Source of the DNA: Torymus aiolomorphi
Taxonomy: Eukaryota; Arthropoda; Insecta; Hymenoptera; Torymidae
Direction: 5' to 3'
Assembly: GCA_036365515.1 (NCBI GenBank)
Contig: CM070874.1
Coordinates: 90,850,342-90,914,341, forward strand
Length of the DNA stretch: 64,000 nt
A program made the position numbers and the translations under genes. Position 1 is the stretch's first letter, and each line of letters starts with the position of its first letter. A model generated the notes under the pieces. That model saw only the letters and a program-made list of their open reading frames with translations, made no database searches and was not told where the DNA came from. Positions 11,048-22,684 of this stretch are shown here, one piece after another.

Positions 11048-11514
11048 AGTTTATTTCTTTTTTTATAAAGTGAAAACCGCAGAACCGGCTTGGTCAGTAA
11101 AAATTGAGTATGACACTCCCTTAAGGTTAGAACTTTTTTCTTACATCTTTAATTCCAGAAAGAGCACACAAATACGGACAGGCATACTACTAGAGACAAG
11201 TACCCTATGTGTGAAATTTCATAAAGAAAATATAATTTGAAGTAAAGGTTATTTAGGAATTTTAAAAGGTTTTGACAATAATATTACAATCAATTATTTT
11301 ATTTATTTTTCACACATAATTTAAAAAAGAAATCATACCTATTATTTTATTCATATTTTATACATAATTAAAAATTAATACTTTTTAATCTTCATAAATG
11401 AATTTAATTATAATTATGTCATAAATTGTTGCAAAAATTATAAATTTTGTTATTAAAACTTAATTAAAGGAATAAGCAAATTAAGTTTGAGGAAGCCACG
11501 GGCCAATGAATTGC

Positions 11515-11740
11515 CAGCGGTTTTTCGTAGTCAAGTGGCATATAGTCATTTTCACCATACCCTGGCCGAAAGTACCACTTTCGCTCCCTGCTCAAAAACG
11601 CGAATGTGGTATTTTTGGTCCAGGTATGGTGAAAAATCATATACGCAACACGGGGATAAAGAGGGCCACCCCAGAGCACATGTTTGCAATTTCCACGCGC
11701 TCTGGACTGGCCAACTCTTTACCTCCCTAGTTACGTAATA
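11515..11740. repeat. Dispersed repeat with internal hairpin, copy 1
   Basis: Contains an inverted pair TCACCATACC / GGTATGGTGA (about 11550-11635). Its right end (CTCTTTACCTCCCTAGTTAC, to about 11740) matches, in reverse, 31628-31772. The right end overlaps the 3' end of the small secreted-protein gene. Confidence 0.6.
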
Positions 11741-12159
11741 TACTATTATCAAGTTCAACACTCGCTACAACTTGAAGTATTGGGTTTGTGGGGCTATCTT
11801 CGTCAGAAAGCACAAGATCCACGTTAATTGCTGATCTAGTAACAATTTTTTTATTCTCATCTTGGTTAGTGATGTACACAGCTGGTGTAGAGTTTGCACT
11901 TGGGTGATGTTCATGTCCAATTTGGCTTGACGGTTCGATGTGTCCTTCAACAGAATTAAGTAGTGTTGGTGACCCCTAGAAATCATTAATAAAAATATTG
12001 CATACATATTTACAATAATATAATATATTTTAAATATTTGAATGAATAAACTTCTTTCCTGAACAAAACTAGTAGTGGAAAAAAATCATTTACCTGTGCA
12101 GGAGCTGAAAGGATTACAGAAAGGGCAAAGATGGCCATGCAGCTGATCATAGCTTTCAT
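11727..12159 (-). CDS. Small secreted protein, two exons, unknown family
   Basis: Exon 1 (12159-12094) encodes 22 residues starting MKAMISCMAIF and ending SAPAQ: a Lys, a hydrophobic core and a small-residue cleavage region, a good signal peptide. A GTAAAT donor (12093) and a TTTCTAG acceptor (11977-11976) bound a 118-bp phase-0 intron. Exon 2 (11975-11727) encodes 82 residues: hydrophilic, rich in Ser, Asn, Asp and His (HEHHPS), no cysteine, ending LDNSILRN. Total 104 residues, about 80 after cleavage. Start choice: this is the first ATG and it opens the signal peptide. A TATAAAAG lies 165-172 bp upstream, and a GAG|GTAAC donor-like site near 12247 suggests a 5'UTR intron. I do not recognise the family; with no cysteines it is not a disulfide-rich toxin. 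Secretion and gene reality are inferred from the splice and signal-peptide fit. Confidence 0.65.
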
Positions 12160-12323
12160 TTTGACGATGATTTCTTCAAAATAGATAATCGATTGATAAT
12201 TTTATAATACAGGTTACAAAACTAAATACTAATAGACGCTGTTACCTCAATTAGACGGCTGTTGGTACTTTGAAGTTTTCTTTAGTTGTAAAAAATTTCA
12301 AAAGTTTTGCGTTGCTAAGAGTA

Positions 12324-12331
12324 CTTTTATA
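12324..12331 (-). promoter_or_regulatory. TATA box of the secreted-protein gene
   Basis: Minus strand reads GCTATAAAAGTACTC. At about 30 bp spacing the transcription start would fall near 12300, leaving roughly 140 nt of 5'UTR sequence (possibly with an intron) before the ATG at 12159. Confidence 0.5.
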
Positions 12332-12662
12332 GCAAACCAGCTTTTCAAAATATAAAAGAATTATTAAAAGTAATTAGTTACCGCACAGTACGCTTTTCTA
12401 ACAATATATCGTACTGCATAAATTTCTGCACAAACTCGTTTATTTTATCAATAGACATTCACAATTCTCTTTTTTTCTTTTAAAAAATAATATTATCGTA
12501 TGCAATATCACTTTATGTAAATGATTTTTCTTTCTTAGAAAATGTGTTCCCGCATAAAGACCAGCAAAATACCCTACCAGTAACGTAAAACCGCTGCCAA
12601 TTTATTGGCACGTAGCTTCCTCCAAATTAATGTATCGTTCATATCGTTCGTACATATAGATG

Positions 12663-12752
12663 TATCAAGGAGCGCGGGAGCGCTCCGAAGGCAAGTATAG
12701 AAGAGCCTTAGGAGTGACCGCGCGATGATATACATTGAAATGGATGTACGAG
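12663..12752 (+). repeat. Dispersed ~100-bp repeat (GGAGCGCG/CGCTCC), copy 1
   Basis: Core ATCAAGGAGCGCGGGAGCGC then TCCGAAGGCAAGTAT, ending ATACATTGAAATG. Second copy at 42030-42135. The core GGAGCGCGGGAGCGCTCC is a near palindrome. Confidence 0.6.
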
Positions 12753-12977
12753 AAAATCAATACACTTATATACCTATTGCGTTAGTTTCAACTATATAAC
12801 ATATCCCTCTTAATCGAAAGCCATTTCATTACTATACACAAATCAAAAGATTTTATTTAAAAAGATTATCTCGTTTAAAAGATATAGAGAGCTGAATTTT
12901 TTTATGTCCACTTTCCGATTCTAAATTTTCTCCATAGTTTCAGACTCTCATCCGGTGTTGCGACTTCCTGTCACGTG

Positions 12978-13179
<202 letters not shown>

Positions 13180-13249
13180 GCCCATCATAACGACCTAACC
13201 TTACGCATCTCTCAACATATAACATATATATATATATATACATACATAC

Positions 13250-14100
13250 AATATCACGGATGATTGTTTATAGTATAGGTATATATATTCGTTTCAATAA
13301 TCAAAGATCTGATGAAGTCGACTGACGTAAAGAATAAAAGAATTTATTTACGAGCATCAATGAGGCAACAACATTTTTTAGATAAGTATTAAAATGACTA
13401 AATGTTAAATAGTAATTTTTTAAAGATTTGATACTTTGTGAAAATTTTTATTTACAGATAAGTAGTCAAGATTAATATATATTCAAAGATCTCAAGTAGT
13501 CAACTGGTTATCGAAGAATTCATCTTCCCTTGTCTTATATATATATATTCCCGTGTCTGGGCGATGATGACCTAACCTTACACATCTTTACACACACAGA
13601 TGTTACAAATGTTATCATATCGTCGTGAGTTAGTTTAAAATTAAAATTAATTAATTATTCAAAGATCTCAAGTAGGTAAGTGGTGACAGAAGAATTCATC
13701 TATTCATATATCAATCAACGGGGGTTTTATTAGATAAGTATTGAACAGCAAAATGTTAAATGGCTACAATCATTTTTAAAAAATTGATAATTTTTGTGAA
13801 TTTTTTTATATTTACAGATTATACAAGATTTGTTTACAGTCATTGAAATTTGATGAGGTGAAGAATATTTATTGATATATACGTACTACAATATAATTTA
13901 TGATGCCGATTTGAAATATTGGTTTGAGCGTTGGTTTAAAAAGCATCGTGTCATCTTTAAAAAACTTAGCCGATATCAGTGTTGTGCATATTTATTCAAG
14001 TGCCAATGAAAAAATTATGTCTAATGAACATGGAAATACGGAAAAGGGGAAAAATGATGTGTTATTGCGAAAATTTCAAGGAATGAAAGTGCTCAGTTAA
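13250..14100. repeat. Degenerate repeated sequence, non-coding
   Basis: Blocks around 13300-13500 and 13650-13850 resemble each other (CAAAGATCT ... AGAAGAATTCATC ... AGATAAGTATT ... GTTAAAT), a diverged duplication of about 360 bp. No ORF is supported. Confidence 0.45.
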
Positions 14101-15190
14101 TCTATTTTATGACTTTCTCATGGTAGGAGATGTCAAAATGTTTCAGAGACGTTTTTAGTACATATTTTTCTATACAAGATTCAGATAATAATAATGCTTA
14201 ATTCATCAACTGGTTGTGTTTTTAATCCCAGGGTGGAAGACGTCAAAAGTTTGATCTATACAAGAAAATATCAAGAAAGTTTTTAGTGATGATTCTCAGT
14301 TCATAAACTGGTCGTATAATATATACAAACAATGAAGAAAGAAGATGTAAAATAAGTGTAAAATAAACAATGGAAATTTTTTTAGTATACAGAAACTAAA
14401 AGATTATGCCAAATAGGAAAAGCGAAATGGATGTGTTATATTGTGAAAATTTTAAAAATAAAAGTGCTCAGTTATTCTCGTGTATGATTTTCCCAGGGTG
14501 GAAGACGTCAAAAGTTTCATCTATACAAGAATATCAATAAAGTTTTTAGTGATTCTCGCAGTTCATAAACTGGTCGTATAATATACAAAAAATGAAGAAA
14601 GAAGATGTAAAATAAGTGTAAAATAAAAAATGGAAATTTTTTTAGTATACAGAAACTAAAAGATTATGTCAAATAGGAAAAGCGAAAAGGATGTGTTATA
14701 TTGTGAAAATTTAAAAAAATAAAAGTGCTCAGTTATTCTCGTGTATGATTTTCCCAGGGTGGAAGACGTCAAAAGTTTGATCTATACAAGAATATCAAGA
14801 AAGCTTTTAGTGATTCTCAGTTCATAAACTGGTTGTATAATATACAAACAATGAAGAAAGAAGATGTAAAAAAGTGTAAAATAAACAATGGAAATTTGTT
14901 TAGTATACAGAAACTAAAAGATTATGTCAAATGAGAAAAGCGAAAAGGATGTGTTATATTGTGAAAATTTCAAAAAATAAAAGTGCTCAGTTATTCTCGT
15001 GTATGATTTTCTCAGGGTGGAAGACGTCAAAAGTTTGATCTATACAAGAATATCAAGAAAGTTTTTAGTGATTCTCAGTTCATAAACTGATTGTATAATA
15101 TACAAACAATGAAGAAAGAAGATGTAAAAAAAAGTGTAAAATAAACAATGGAAAATTTTTTAGTATACAGATTACAGATAGAAAGAAATA
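14100..15190. repeat. ~260-bp tandem repeat, about four units
   Basis: The landmark CAGGGTGGAAGACGTCAAAA recurs with GGGTGG at 14231, 14496, 14757 and 15015 (spacing 265, 261, 258). Units also share AAGTGCTCAGTTATTCTCGT and TATACAGAAACTAAAAGATT. AT-rich, no conserved frame. The last unit's end (15120-15195) recurs inverted at 17525-17600. Confidence 0.8.
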
Positions 15191-15279
15191 TCGGCTATGT
15201 ATGAAATGACTTGTTTTTGTAACATAAAAGCCATGAGGTTTTTCAGTGAAATATATTTGTCGACTTTTATGGAAGTAAA

Positions 15280-15950
15280 AGTATATGCTGAACAATTAAT
15301 TATATGTAAGTACATTCAAGTTGTTCACTGCAAATCAAACAAATGAAAGTTGTGAAATCAATTATCAATAGTCAAGTAATGCAAACAACTCTCGGAAACT
15401 ACTGTATGACTGTTCTCAGAAATGTATTAAAATTTGTTCATCTTTCTATACAAATTAAACACGAGAAAGTACTGAAATAATATAAAACTTTCTACGAAAG
15501 TATAAAAAAAGGCAAGTATAGACGTTCTTTCTGTATAATCTATAAAATAATAATATTTATGATTTTTTAAAAGGAATCAAATAAATACCAGTGAAAAAGT
15601 CTTTTACTTCTTTGAGTCATTGTATGCTGAACAAATTATATGTTAGTAAGTACATTCAAATTGTTCACTGCAAATCAAACAAATGAAAGTTGTGAAATCA
15701 ATTATCGATAGTCAAGTAATGAAAAAACTCTCGGAATCAACTGTATGATTGTTCTCAAAAATGTATTCAAATTTGTGCATTCTTCTATACAAATTAAACA
15801 CAAGAAAGTACTGAAATCAATTTATTGTAGTCAAGTAACCGTAAGTTAACTTGACTGGCATATTTGTGCATTCTCCTATACAAATTAAACACAAGAAAGT
15901 ACTGAAATCAATTTATTGTAGTCAAGTAACCGTAAGTTAACTTGACTGAC
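15280..15950. repeat. Nested direct repeats (~340 bp and ~86 bp)
   Basis: Block 15285-15480 (GTTCACTGCAAATCAAACAA) is repeated at about 15625-15830. Within the second, an 86-bp piece containing TATACAAATTAAACACAAGA is repeated in tandem (about 15785-15865 and 15870-15955), ending TTAACTTGACTG. Confidence 0.7.
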
Positions 15951-17530
15951 ATAATAGAACTTTTAGTACCTTTTGTGTAAAATTACATTTTACGCCCACG
16001 TTGTAACTTCAAAAATATTTAGCCAGCGGGCATAAAGTACTACTTAACGCCTAACAAGCGCAATAGCTCACATACTCCTACAAAACTTTATAGAACCTAC
16101 GCACTTTACGCCCGTGTGGGTGAAAATTATTTTAATTATATAACTATTATGCCTTCCTTTTATTTCTAAAATTCATAAGAATTTTATCAGATATTTACGA
16201 AAAGTTAAAGCCTATATAAAAAAATTACATAGTTACCAACACATCCCCATTTTTCATTATTCTTTCTCAATTTTGAAATTTCTATAATATTACGCATCTT
16301 GGGAGGACAATAGAAGTCTATATAGAGCTGCTCTAGCAGTGGTGGTCCTCCAATCTCCCATACATACTTGGCGGGCCCGACGGTTTGCAGTTTACCGGTG
16401 GGCTTTGTAGTATTCTACATTTACAAATGTAGAATACTTACTAAATTTTTGCATAAATTGATTAACAATGTTTATACCTATAAGCCCACTATAAATAATA
16501 ACATTGGCTCTAATTTTTAATTGATACCGCTTAAATATTATAATATCCCTATACAAGTGCATAATCTCATGATTTACTTTCATTACCCTAAATATTTTTC
16601 CTTGTGTCCGTCTTTTTTAAGTGGGAATGAGATAAAAAATGCATATAAATTTATAGTTTACTCAAAAGTGCTTTAGATTTTATTAACCATTTTGTAAGCC
16701 ACCTATTTTAATTTTCATCCTTTTACCGTGTGTAAATATCATATACGAGATCTCATATGAGTATTTCAGACATCAGATCGCATGTGAGATATCATATATT
16801 AATGTCATCTGCAATTTTACTTATTACGGGATCTCAAATGAAATCTCGTAACAGATCTGATGTCCGATATTCTCATACGAGATCTGATGTCCGATATTCT
16901 CATGAGATCTCATATGATATTATCATGCGTGTTTGCACTTTCTATTTAAAAACAGAGTAATAAATTCAATACGGATCAGTATTTAATATGTAGAAGCAAC
17001 CCATTATATTTTATCTGACCTTAAACATATTCATAGAATATTTATATGAAAATGACCATGTCTACACCTTAAACTGCAAACCGTCGGGCCCGCCAAGTAT
17101 GTATGGGAGATTGGAGGACCACCACTGCTAGAGCAGCTCTATATAGACTTCTATTGTCCTCCCAAGATGCGTAATATTATAGAAATTTCAAAATTGAGAA
17201 AGAATAATGAAAAATGGGGATGTGTTGGTAACTATGTAATTTTTTTATATAGGCTTTAACTTTTCGTAAATATCTGATAAAATTCTTATGAATTTTAGAA
17301 ATAAAAGGAAGGCATAATAGTTATATAATTAAAATAATTTTCACCCACACGGGCGTAAAGTGCGTAGGTTCTATAAAGTTTTGTAGGAGTATGTGAGCTA
17401 TTGCGCTTGTTAGGCGTTAAGTAGTACTTTATGCCCGCTGGCTAAATATTTTTGAAGTTACAACGTGGGCGTAAAATGTAATTTTACACAAAAGGTACTA
17501 AAAGTTCTATTATGTCAGTCAAGTTATTAT
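15940..17530. repeat. Fold-back element with ~450-bp arms
   Basis: Left arm 15940-16397 and right arm 17073-17530 are inverted copies with almost no mismatches (outer end AACTTGACTGACATAATAGA; inner end GGCGGGCCCGACGGTTTGCA). The 675-bp centre is AT-rich with the AGATCT-motif repeats below. No transposase frame. The flanks are themselves in inverted relation (15120-15195 and 17525-17600), so it may have inserted in, or generated, a larger palindrome. Confidence 0.75.
16740..16925. repeat. Short repeats of GAGATCTCATATGA / GAGATCTGATGTCCGATATT
   Basis: At least four degenerate copies of a roughly 27-bp motif built on palindromic AGATCT and CATATG, including two close tandem copies at about 16850-16905. 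They lie in the loop of the 450-bp-arm fold-back. Confidence 0.6.
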
Positions 17531-17711
17531 TTCTTTCTATCTGTAATCTGTATACTAAAAAATTTTCCATTGTTTATTTTACACTTTTTTTTACATAGTA
17601 TATATTTTAAATATAAAATATGTTTATTCATTATACTTTTTTTTCAATGATTTAATAATTCATTAATACTTAAAAAACTGCATATTTTATTCTTACTATT
17701 GAAATTATTTT

Positions 17712-17826
17712 GCTTCCTCAAAGAGGAAGCTTTGTAACGGTGAAAAAAAATTTTGAAACAAAAAATGTACAAAAACATGTTTTAAGACTTTTGGCGCTAA
17801 AATCAGTTATTTTTGATAAAAAAAAT

Positions 17827-17864
<38 letters not shown>
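17712..17864 (+). repeat. Palindrome + ~100 bp + (TG)n repeat unit, copy 2
   Basis: GCTTCCTCAAAGAGGAAGC at 17712-17730, TTTGTAACGGTGAAAAA, then GTGTCTGTGTG at 17829 and (TG)n to 17864. Same spacing (about 100 bp) as copy 1. Confidence 0.7.
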
Positions 17865-17867
<3 letters not shown>

Positions 17868-18054
17868 CGCCGATCTTAAGGCGGGGTGAGAGGGGTAGTC
17901 GCGCCGGGCCCCGCGCTGATAGGGGCCCCGCGATCCAGGCCCGGACTGGCCATCGGGAATTCGGGAGAGCTCCAGGTGAGCCGCGTGACCTTAGGGCAAC
18001 AGGGCTGCGTGGCCAAGGCCGCGGAACCGGCAGCTCAGTCAATCATACACGGAT

Positions 18055-19160
18055 AGTAGTCCAGTCAAATTGGCTCGAAAAAGGGTGATTTTCGAATAAA
18101 TTTAATATTAGGATGCGACAACATTTTTCTTGTTCAGTGGGCCAATACAGAGCTACTGTAAAAAAAGAAACTCGCAACTCCTGGTGGAACTGCTTATATC
18201 ATTGTTTAAAGAATCAAAATATGGTTTTTTGCATTTTGCGAAAAAACTAATGCTCGGATGAAGTTCAATGTATGAAAGAAGTTGTAGAAATTAAAAAGAC
18301 CTACAAAACGAGCTCTTATTTATTAAGATTCGTCAATTATTTACGTCGCAAATTGAATAAAACAATTAAATTTAAGTTTTTCGATTTTTTGCAATAAAAA
18401 ATGTTCTATTATAGTTATTAATTAATACTTTGCATATTTGGATAGGTCTTTTCAAGACGAAAATAATACGGTTTTGACATTTGCGATAAATTAATTATTT
18501 ATTGCTAAAATCCACTTTGCAACAAAAAACACTTTTTTAAAAGAATTAATTATTACAGGAATAGGAGGTCGCATCGATATGGGGTGAAGCTTATTCTCTT
18601 CTTAAAGAATTGTACTTTAATTGCTCTATAAGAAGTATATCGCGTTTTTTAGCTAAAAGCTATTAAAAATGGCTTCACAAAAAGAGCAGGTAATTGACGC
18701 TAATCGCTCGACCGCGCGCTACCTAAAATCTGAATTAGATGTCAATGTCAAAAAGGTATTTTTTTCGTCTTGAAAAGACCTATCCAAATATGCAAAGTTT
18801 TAATCAATAACTATAATAGAACATTTTTTATTGCAAAAAATCGAAAAACTTAAATTTAATTATTTTATTCAATTTGCGACGTAAATAATTGACGAATCTT
18901 AATAAATAAGAGCTCGTTTTGTAGGTCTTTTTAATTCCTACAACTTCTTCCATACATTGAACTTCATCCGAGCATTAGCTTTTTCGCTAAATGCAAAAAA
19001 CCATATTTTGACCCTTTAAACAATGATATAAACAATTCCGCCAGGAGTTGCGAGTTTCTTTTTTTACAGTAGCTCTGTATTGGCCCACTGAACAAGAAAA
19101 ATGTTGTCTCATCTTAATATTAATTTTGTTTTGAAAAAAGTCTAATTTGACTGGACTATA
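18055..19160. repeat. Palindromic element, copy B (uninterrupted)
   Basis: Left arm 18055-18570 and right arm 18745-19160 are inverted copies. The roughly 160-bp centre (ATGGGGTGAAGCTTATTCTC to ATCTGAATTAGA) equals 6515-6680 of copy A. Outer ends read AGTCCAGTCAAATTGG / AATTTGACTGGACT. This copy gives the pre-insertion state for the Copia insertion. Confidence 0.75.
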
Positions 19161-20955
19161 GGGAAGAAAAGTTGGCAGCGGCGCTTCCTATGTTCATAGA
19201 TTGGACGCTCGAGCGGCTCTAGTAGCATGAGTATAGCGCGCGCGTTGAAACGGCGAGCGCACGAGTACGCGGGTGACACGAGGTCCACACATACAACGGA
19301 GTTACGTAGATGTGCGAAACTAAGCGAGACAATTATTAACATTATTTTTAAACCCAAGTAGGCGGGGGATATGAGATCCACGCATATTAGGGAATTACGT
19401 AGACGTGCAACAATAAGCAAGAAAATTATTTAAACAATTTTTAAACGCAAGCAGCCGGGGGACGTGAGGTACACGCATATAAGGGGGTCATGTAGATATG
19501 AAAAAATAAGCAAAACGATTATTTAAATAATTTTATTCCCATCTCTACTATAATGGCCCTTTTATAGTCTGAAAAGCGGCGCAAAAATGGCATCTGATTC
19601 CCTCTATAAAGTACTTTATTACCGCATATCCGAGAATAACGTAACATATTCTAATTTTTTACTTTTATGGTGAATTGCATTAAAACTAACACAATTATAT
19701 AACACATTAATACAAAACAACTTTTTAAATCTATAAAATGGCCACAGTGGATGTGGCCGCTACGAAAAAACACATCTCGCTTCGCTACGCTCGCTCGGGC
19801 AGTGAACTCACCCTCGAGAATAATCTGCCACTTTAGCCCCTCGTTACATAATGTACTATTTAAACCGAAGTAGCCGGGGGACGCGAGTTCGATGCATATT
19901 ACGAAGTTACGTAGACGTGCGACGTATAAGTAAGACTTATTTCCAAAACTTTTAACTTGACTACCTTATATTCGTGGACCCCGCGTCCCCCGGCTACTTG
20001 GGTTTACAAATTATTTAAATAATCGTTTTGCTTATTGTTTCATATCTTCATGACTCCTTTATATTCGTGGACTTTACGTCCCCCGGCTACTTGGGTTTAA
20101 AAATTATTCAAATAATCATCTTGCTTACGTCTCACATTTACGTAACTCCGTTATATGCTTGGAACTCGCGCCCCCGGATACTTGGGTTTAAAAATTATTT
20201 AAATAATAGTCTTGTTTATTAATGCATGTCTACGTAATTCCCTAATATGCATGGATCTCGTACCCCCACCTACTTGGGTTTAAAAATTGCTTAAATAATT
20301 GTCTTGCTTATTTTTGCACGTCTACGTAATTCCCTAATATGCGTGGACCCCGCGTCCGCCGGCTACTTCGGTTTAAAAATTATTTAAATAATCGTTTTAC
20401 TTATTGTTTTATGTCTTCATGACTGCTTCATATTCGTGGACCTCGCGTCCCCGGGCTACTTAGATTTAAAAATTATTTAAATAATCGTCTTGCTTACGTT
20501 GCACATCTACGTAACTCCGTTTATATGCTTGAAACTCGCGTTCCCCGGATACTTGGGTTTAAAAATTATTTAAATAATAGTCTTGCTTATTAAAGCATGT
20601 CTACGTAATTCCCTAATATGAGTGAACCTCGTGTCTCCCAGCTACTTGGGTTTAAAAATTATTCAAATAATTGTCTTGCTTACGTCGCACGTCTACGTAA
20701 TTCCCTAATATGCGTGGACCTCACGTCCCCCAGCTACTTGGGTTGAAAAATTATTTAAATAATCGTTTTGCTTATTTGTTCATGTCTACATGACTCCCTT
20801 ACATGTATGGACATCGTATCCCCGGCCTACTTGGGTTTAAAAATTGTTTAAATTATTGTCTTGCTTATTGTTGCGCGTCTACGTAATTCCCTAACATGCG
20901 CGGACCTCATATCCCCCGCCTACTTGGGTTTAATAATTATTTAAATAATCGTTTT
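19160..20955. repeat. 93-bp tandem repeat array, locus 2
   Basis: Duplicate of 8728-10290 with more units: two inverted units at about 19330-19510, the shared centre 19520-19870, then about ten units in the other orientation to 20955. Units carry TACTTGGGTTTAAAAATTAT and an ATTATTTAAATAAT dyad. Confidence 0.8.
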
Positions 20956-21386
20956 TATACATCGACTCCCTTGGCTAAATTTGTACTTTTTTGACAATAT
21001 TTGTACTTTTTGAAGCAATTCCGAATTTCATTAGGAAAATCCTCCCCTTAAGTAGGCCCCGCAATAAATATTTGCCCCAGATCTCACAATACGTAAGACT
21101 AGTGCTGCGAACACTTTTTGAATATCATATCTGAAAAATTCCATTTTATAAACTGTCCGTGAAATCAAATTTGGCGGTCTAAAAACAGTCCGTAAAATCG
21201 AATTTTACCGCTGTGATTTAAAAAAATACTATTTCGATACACGTGTCCGAAAAGTATGTGTTTTATGAACTGTTTTGAGTCGGTAAAGCACGATTCTACG
21301 GCTCAGTGGGTCGTTCATACCGCCGCGACTGGTCCGAGGACGCCTAGTTCCCGTAAAATCGAACTTTACGGCCTAGGAATGAAAAG
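20956..21386. other. Spacer with repeated CGTAAAATCGAATTTTACGG motifs
   Basis: No gene. The motif CCGTAAAATCGAATTTTACC recurs in variants near 21190 and 21350 and is self-complementary. Nothing else identified. Confidence 0.4.
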
Positions 21387-21388
21387 TA

Positions 21389-22682
21389 CGAGGGTCATTT
21401 GACAAGTACCTAGCCTCACCGCCAGATGGTGCCACTATCGCACCAGAAATACACTACAGTGCAGTATCTTCCTGTAAACGGTTACAGACGAAATTTCAGC
21501 CGGATCGGAGTTGTAGTTTATTTTTGAGAGCGTCTGAAAGCAAATGTGTCCGTTGATTTTTGAAAAAATGGAGAAAGAACAATATCGGTCGGTGATTCGA
21601 TTCTTGTTTTTGGAAGGGAAATCGCGCAGTGAAATTAAAGAACGCTTGGATGCACTGTATGGGGATGCTTCTCCTTCGATGGCGACCGTTAAATTTTGGT
21701 ATAACGAGTTTCAACGTAGTAGTACGTCGGTTTTTGATGATCCACGCCCAGGTGTTCCGAAAACAGCCACTACGGAGGAGAACGTGACAAAAATACACGA
21801 TATCGTTTTGTCAGACCGCCGATTAAAGGTGCACGAGATAGCTGCGATAGTAGGCATCTCACAAGAACGCGTGTGGCATATCCTACATGAGATTTTAGGC
21901 ATGAGGAAGCTGTCAGCAAGGTGGGTGCCGCGTTTGCTGACTGCAGACAACAAGCGCATCCGTGTGACCAGTTCAGAGCAGTGTTTGGAGCTGTTTAATC
22001 GCAATCCAAAAGAGTTTTTGCGTCGTTACGTGACCGTCGACGAAACATGGATTCACTACTACACTCCAGAGACCAAGGAGCAGTCAAAACAGTGGACTTT
22101 ACCCGGTAAACCTGCTCCGAAGAAGGCGAAGACGGTCCCGTCGGCCGGAAAGGTGATGGCCACTGTTTTCTGGGATTCTCAAGGTGTGATTTTTATTGAC
22201 TATCTGGAGAAGGGCAAAACGGTCACAGGACAGTACTACGCCGAACTATTGAGCCGATTTGACGCCGTGTTAGAAGAAAAACGGCCCCATTTGTCTAAAA
22301 AGAAAGTGCTTTTCCACCACGATAATGCACCGGCTCACACTTCTGCACTCGCCACGGCTAAATTGGTCGAATTACGCTACGAACTGCTGCCCCATCCACC
22401 GTATTCTCCAGATTTGGCTCCGTGCGACTTTTTTTTGTTTCCGAACCTAAAAAATTCACTCGCCGGGAAGAGATTCCACTCCAATAACGAAATAATCGCC
22501 GCCACGGAGGCCTATTTTGCAAACCAAGAGAAAACATTTTTTTCAACGGGGTTAAAAAAATTGGAACACCGCTGGACCAAGTGTATTCAACTAAAAGGAG
22601 ACTACATTGAAAAATAAATTTTATTTTTTGTAAAATTTTGGTGTTTTCATTTGTAGGCTAGGTACTTATCAAATGACCCTCG
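21389..22682 (+). mobile_element. mariner-family transposon, apparently full length
   Basis: Terminal inverted repeats CGAGGGTCATTTGACAAGTA (21389) and the inverse, TACTTATCAAATGACCCTCG (ends 22682), one mismatch in this stretch, flanked by TA duplications (21387-21388 and 22683-22684). Length 1294 bp is normal for mariner. One uninterrupted transposase frame lies inside with usual 5' and 3' margins. Confidence 0.93.
21544..22617 (+). CDS. mariner transposase (DD34D)
   Basis: The 357-codon frame opens at ATG 21544; a second ATG at 21568 (MEKEQYRSV) is the likely native start by family length (about 345-350 residues). The N-terminal half has two HTH segments (roughly residues 10-55 and 85-125) for inverted-repeat binding and the linker motif WVPRLL (family WVPHEL). 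The catalytic triad is visible: Asp in VTVDETWIH, Asp in HHDNAPAH and Asp in YSPDLAPCDFF, the last two separated by the mariner-type 34 residues. It cuts and pastes its own element at TA. No stops, frameshifts or missing catalytic residues are seen, so it may encode active protein. Confidence 0.95.
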   Translation: MCPLIFEKMEKEQYRSVIRFLFLEGKSRSEIKERLDALYGDASPSMATVKFWYNEFQRSSTSVFDDPRPGVPKTATTEENVTKIHDIVLSDRRLKVHEIAAIVGISQERVWHILHEILGMRKLSARWVPRLLTADNKRIRVTSSEQCLELFNRNPKEFLRRYVTVDETWIHYYTPETKEQSKQWTLPGKPAPKKAKTVPSAGKVMATVFWDSQGVIFIDYLEKGKTVTGQYYAELLSRFDAVLEEKRPHLSKKKVLFHHDNAPAHTSALATAKLVELRYELLPHPPYSPDLAPCDFFLFPNLKNSLAGKRFHSNNEIIAATEAYFANQEKTFFSTGLKKLEHRWTKCIQLKGDYIEK

Positions 22683-22684
22683 TA

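Noticed and set aside
19142..20222. Frames with LGLKIMLII-type repeats as a membrane protein
   Set aside because: They follow the 93-bp repeat unit on both strands and break repeatedly; treated as array, with only the periodicity noted as a finding.
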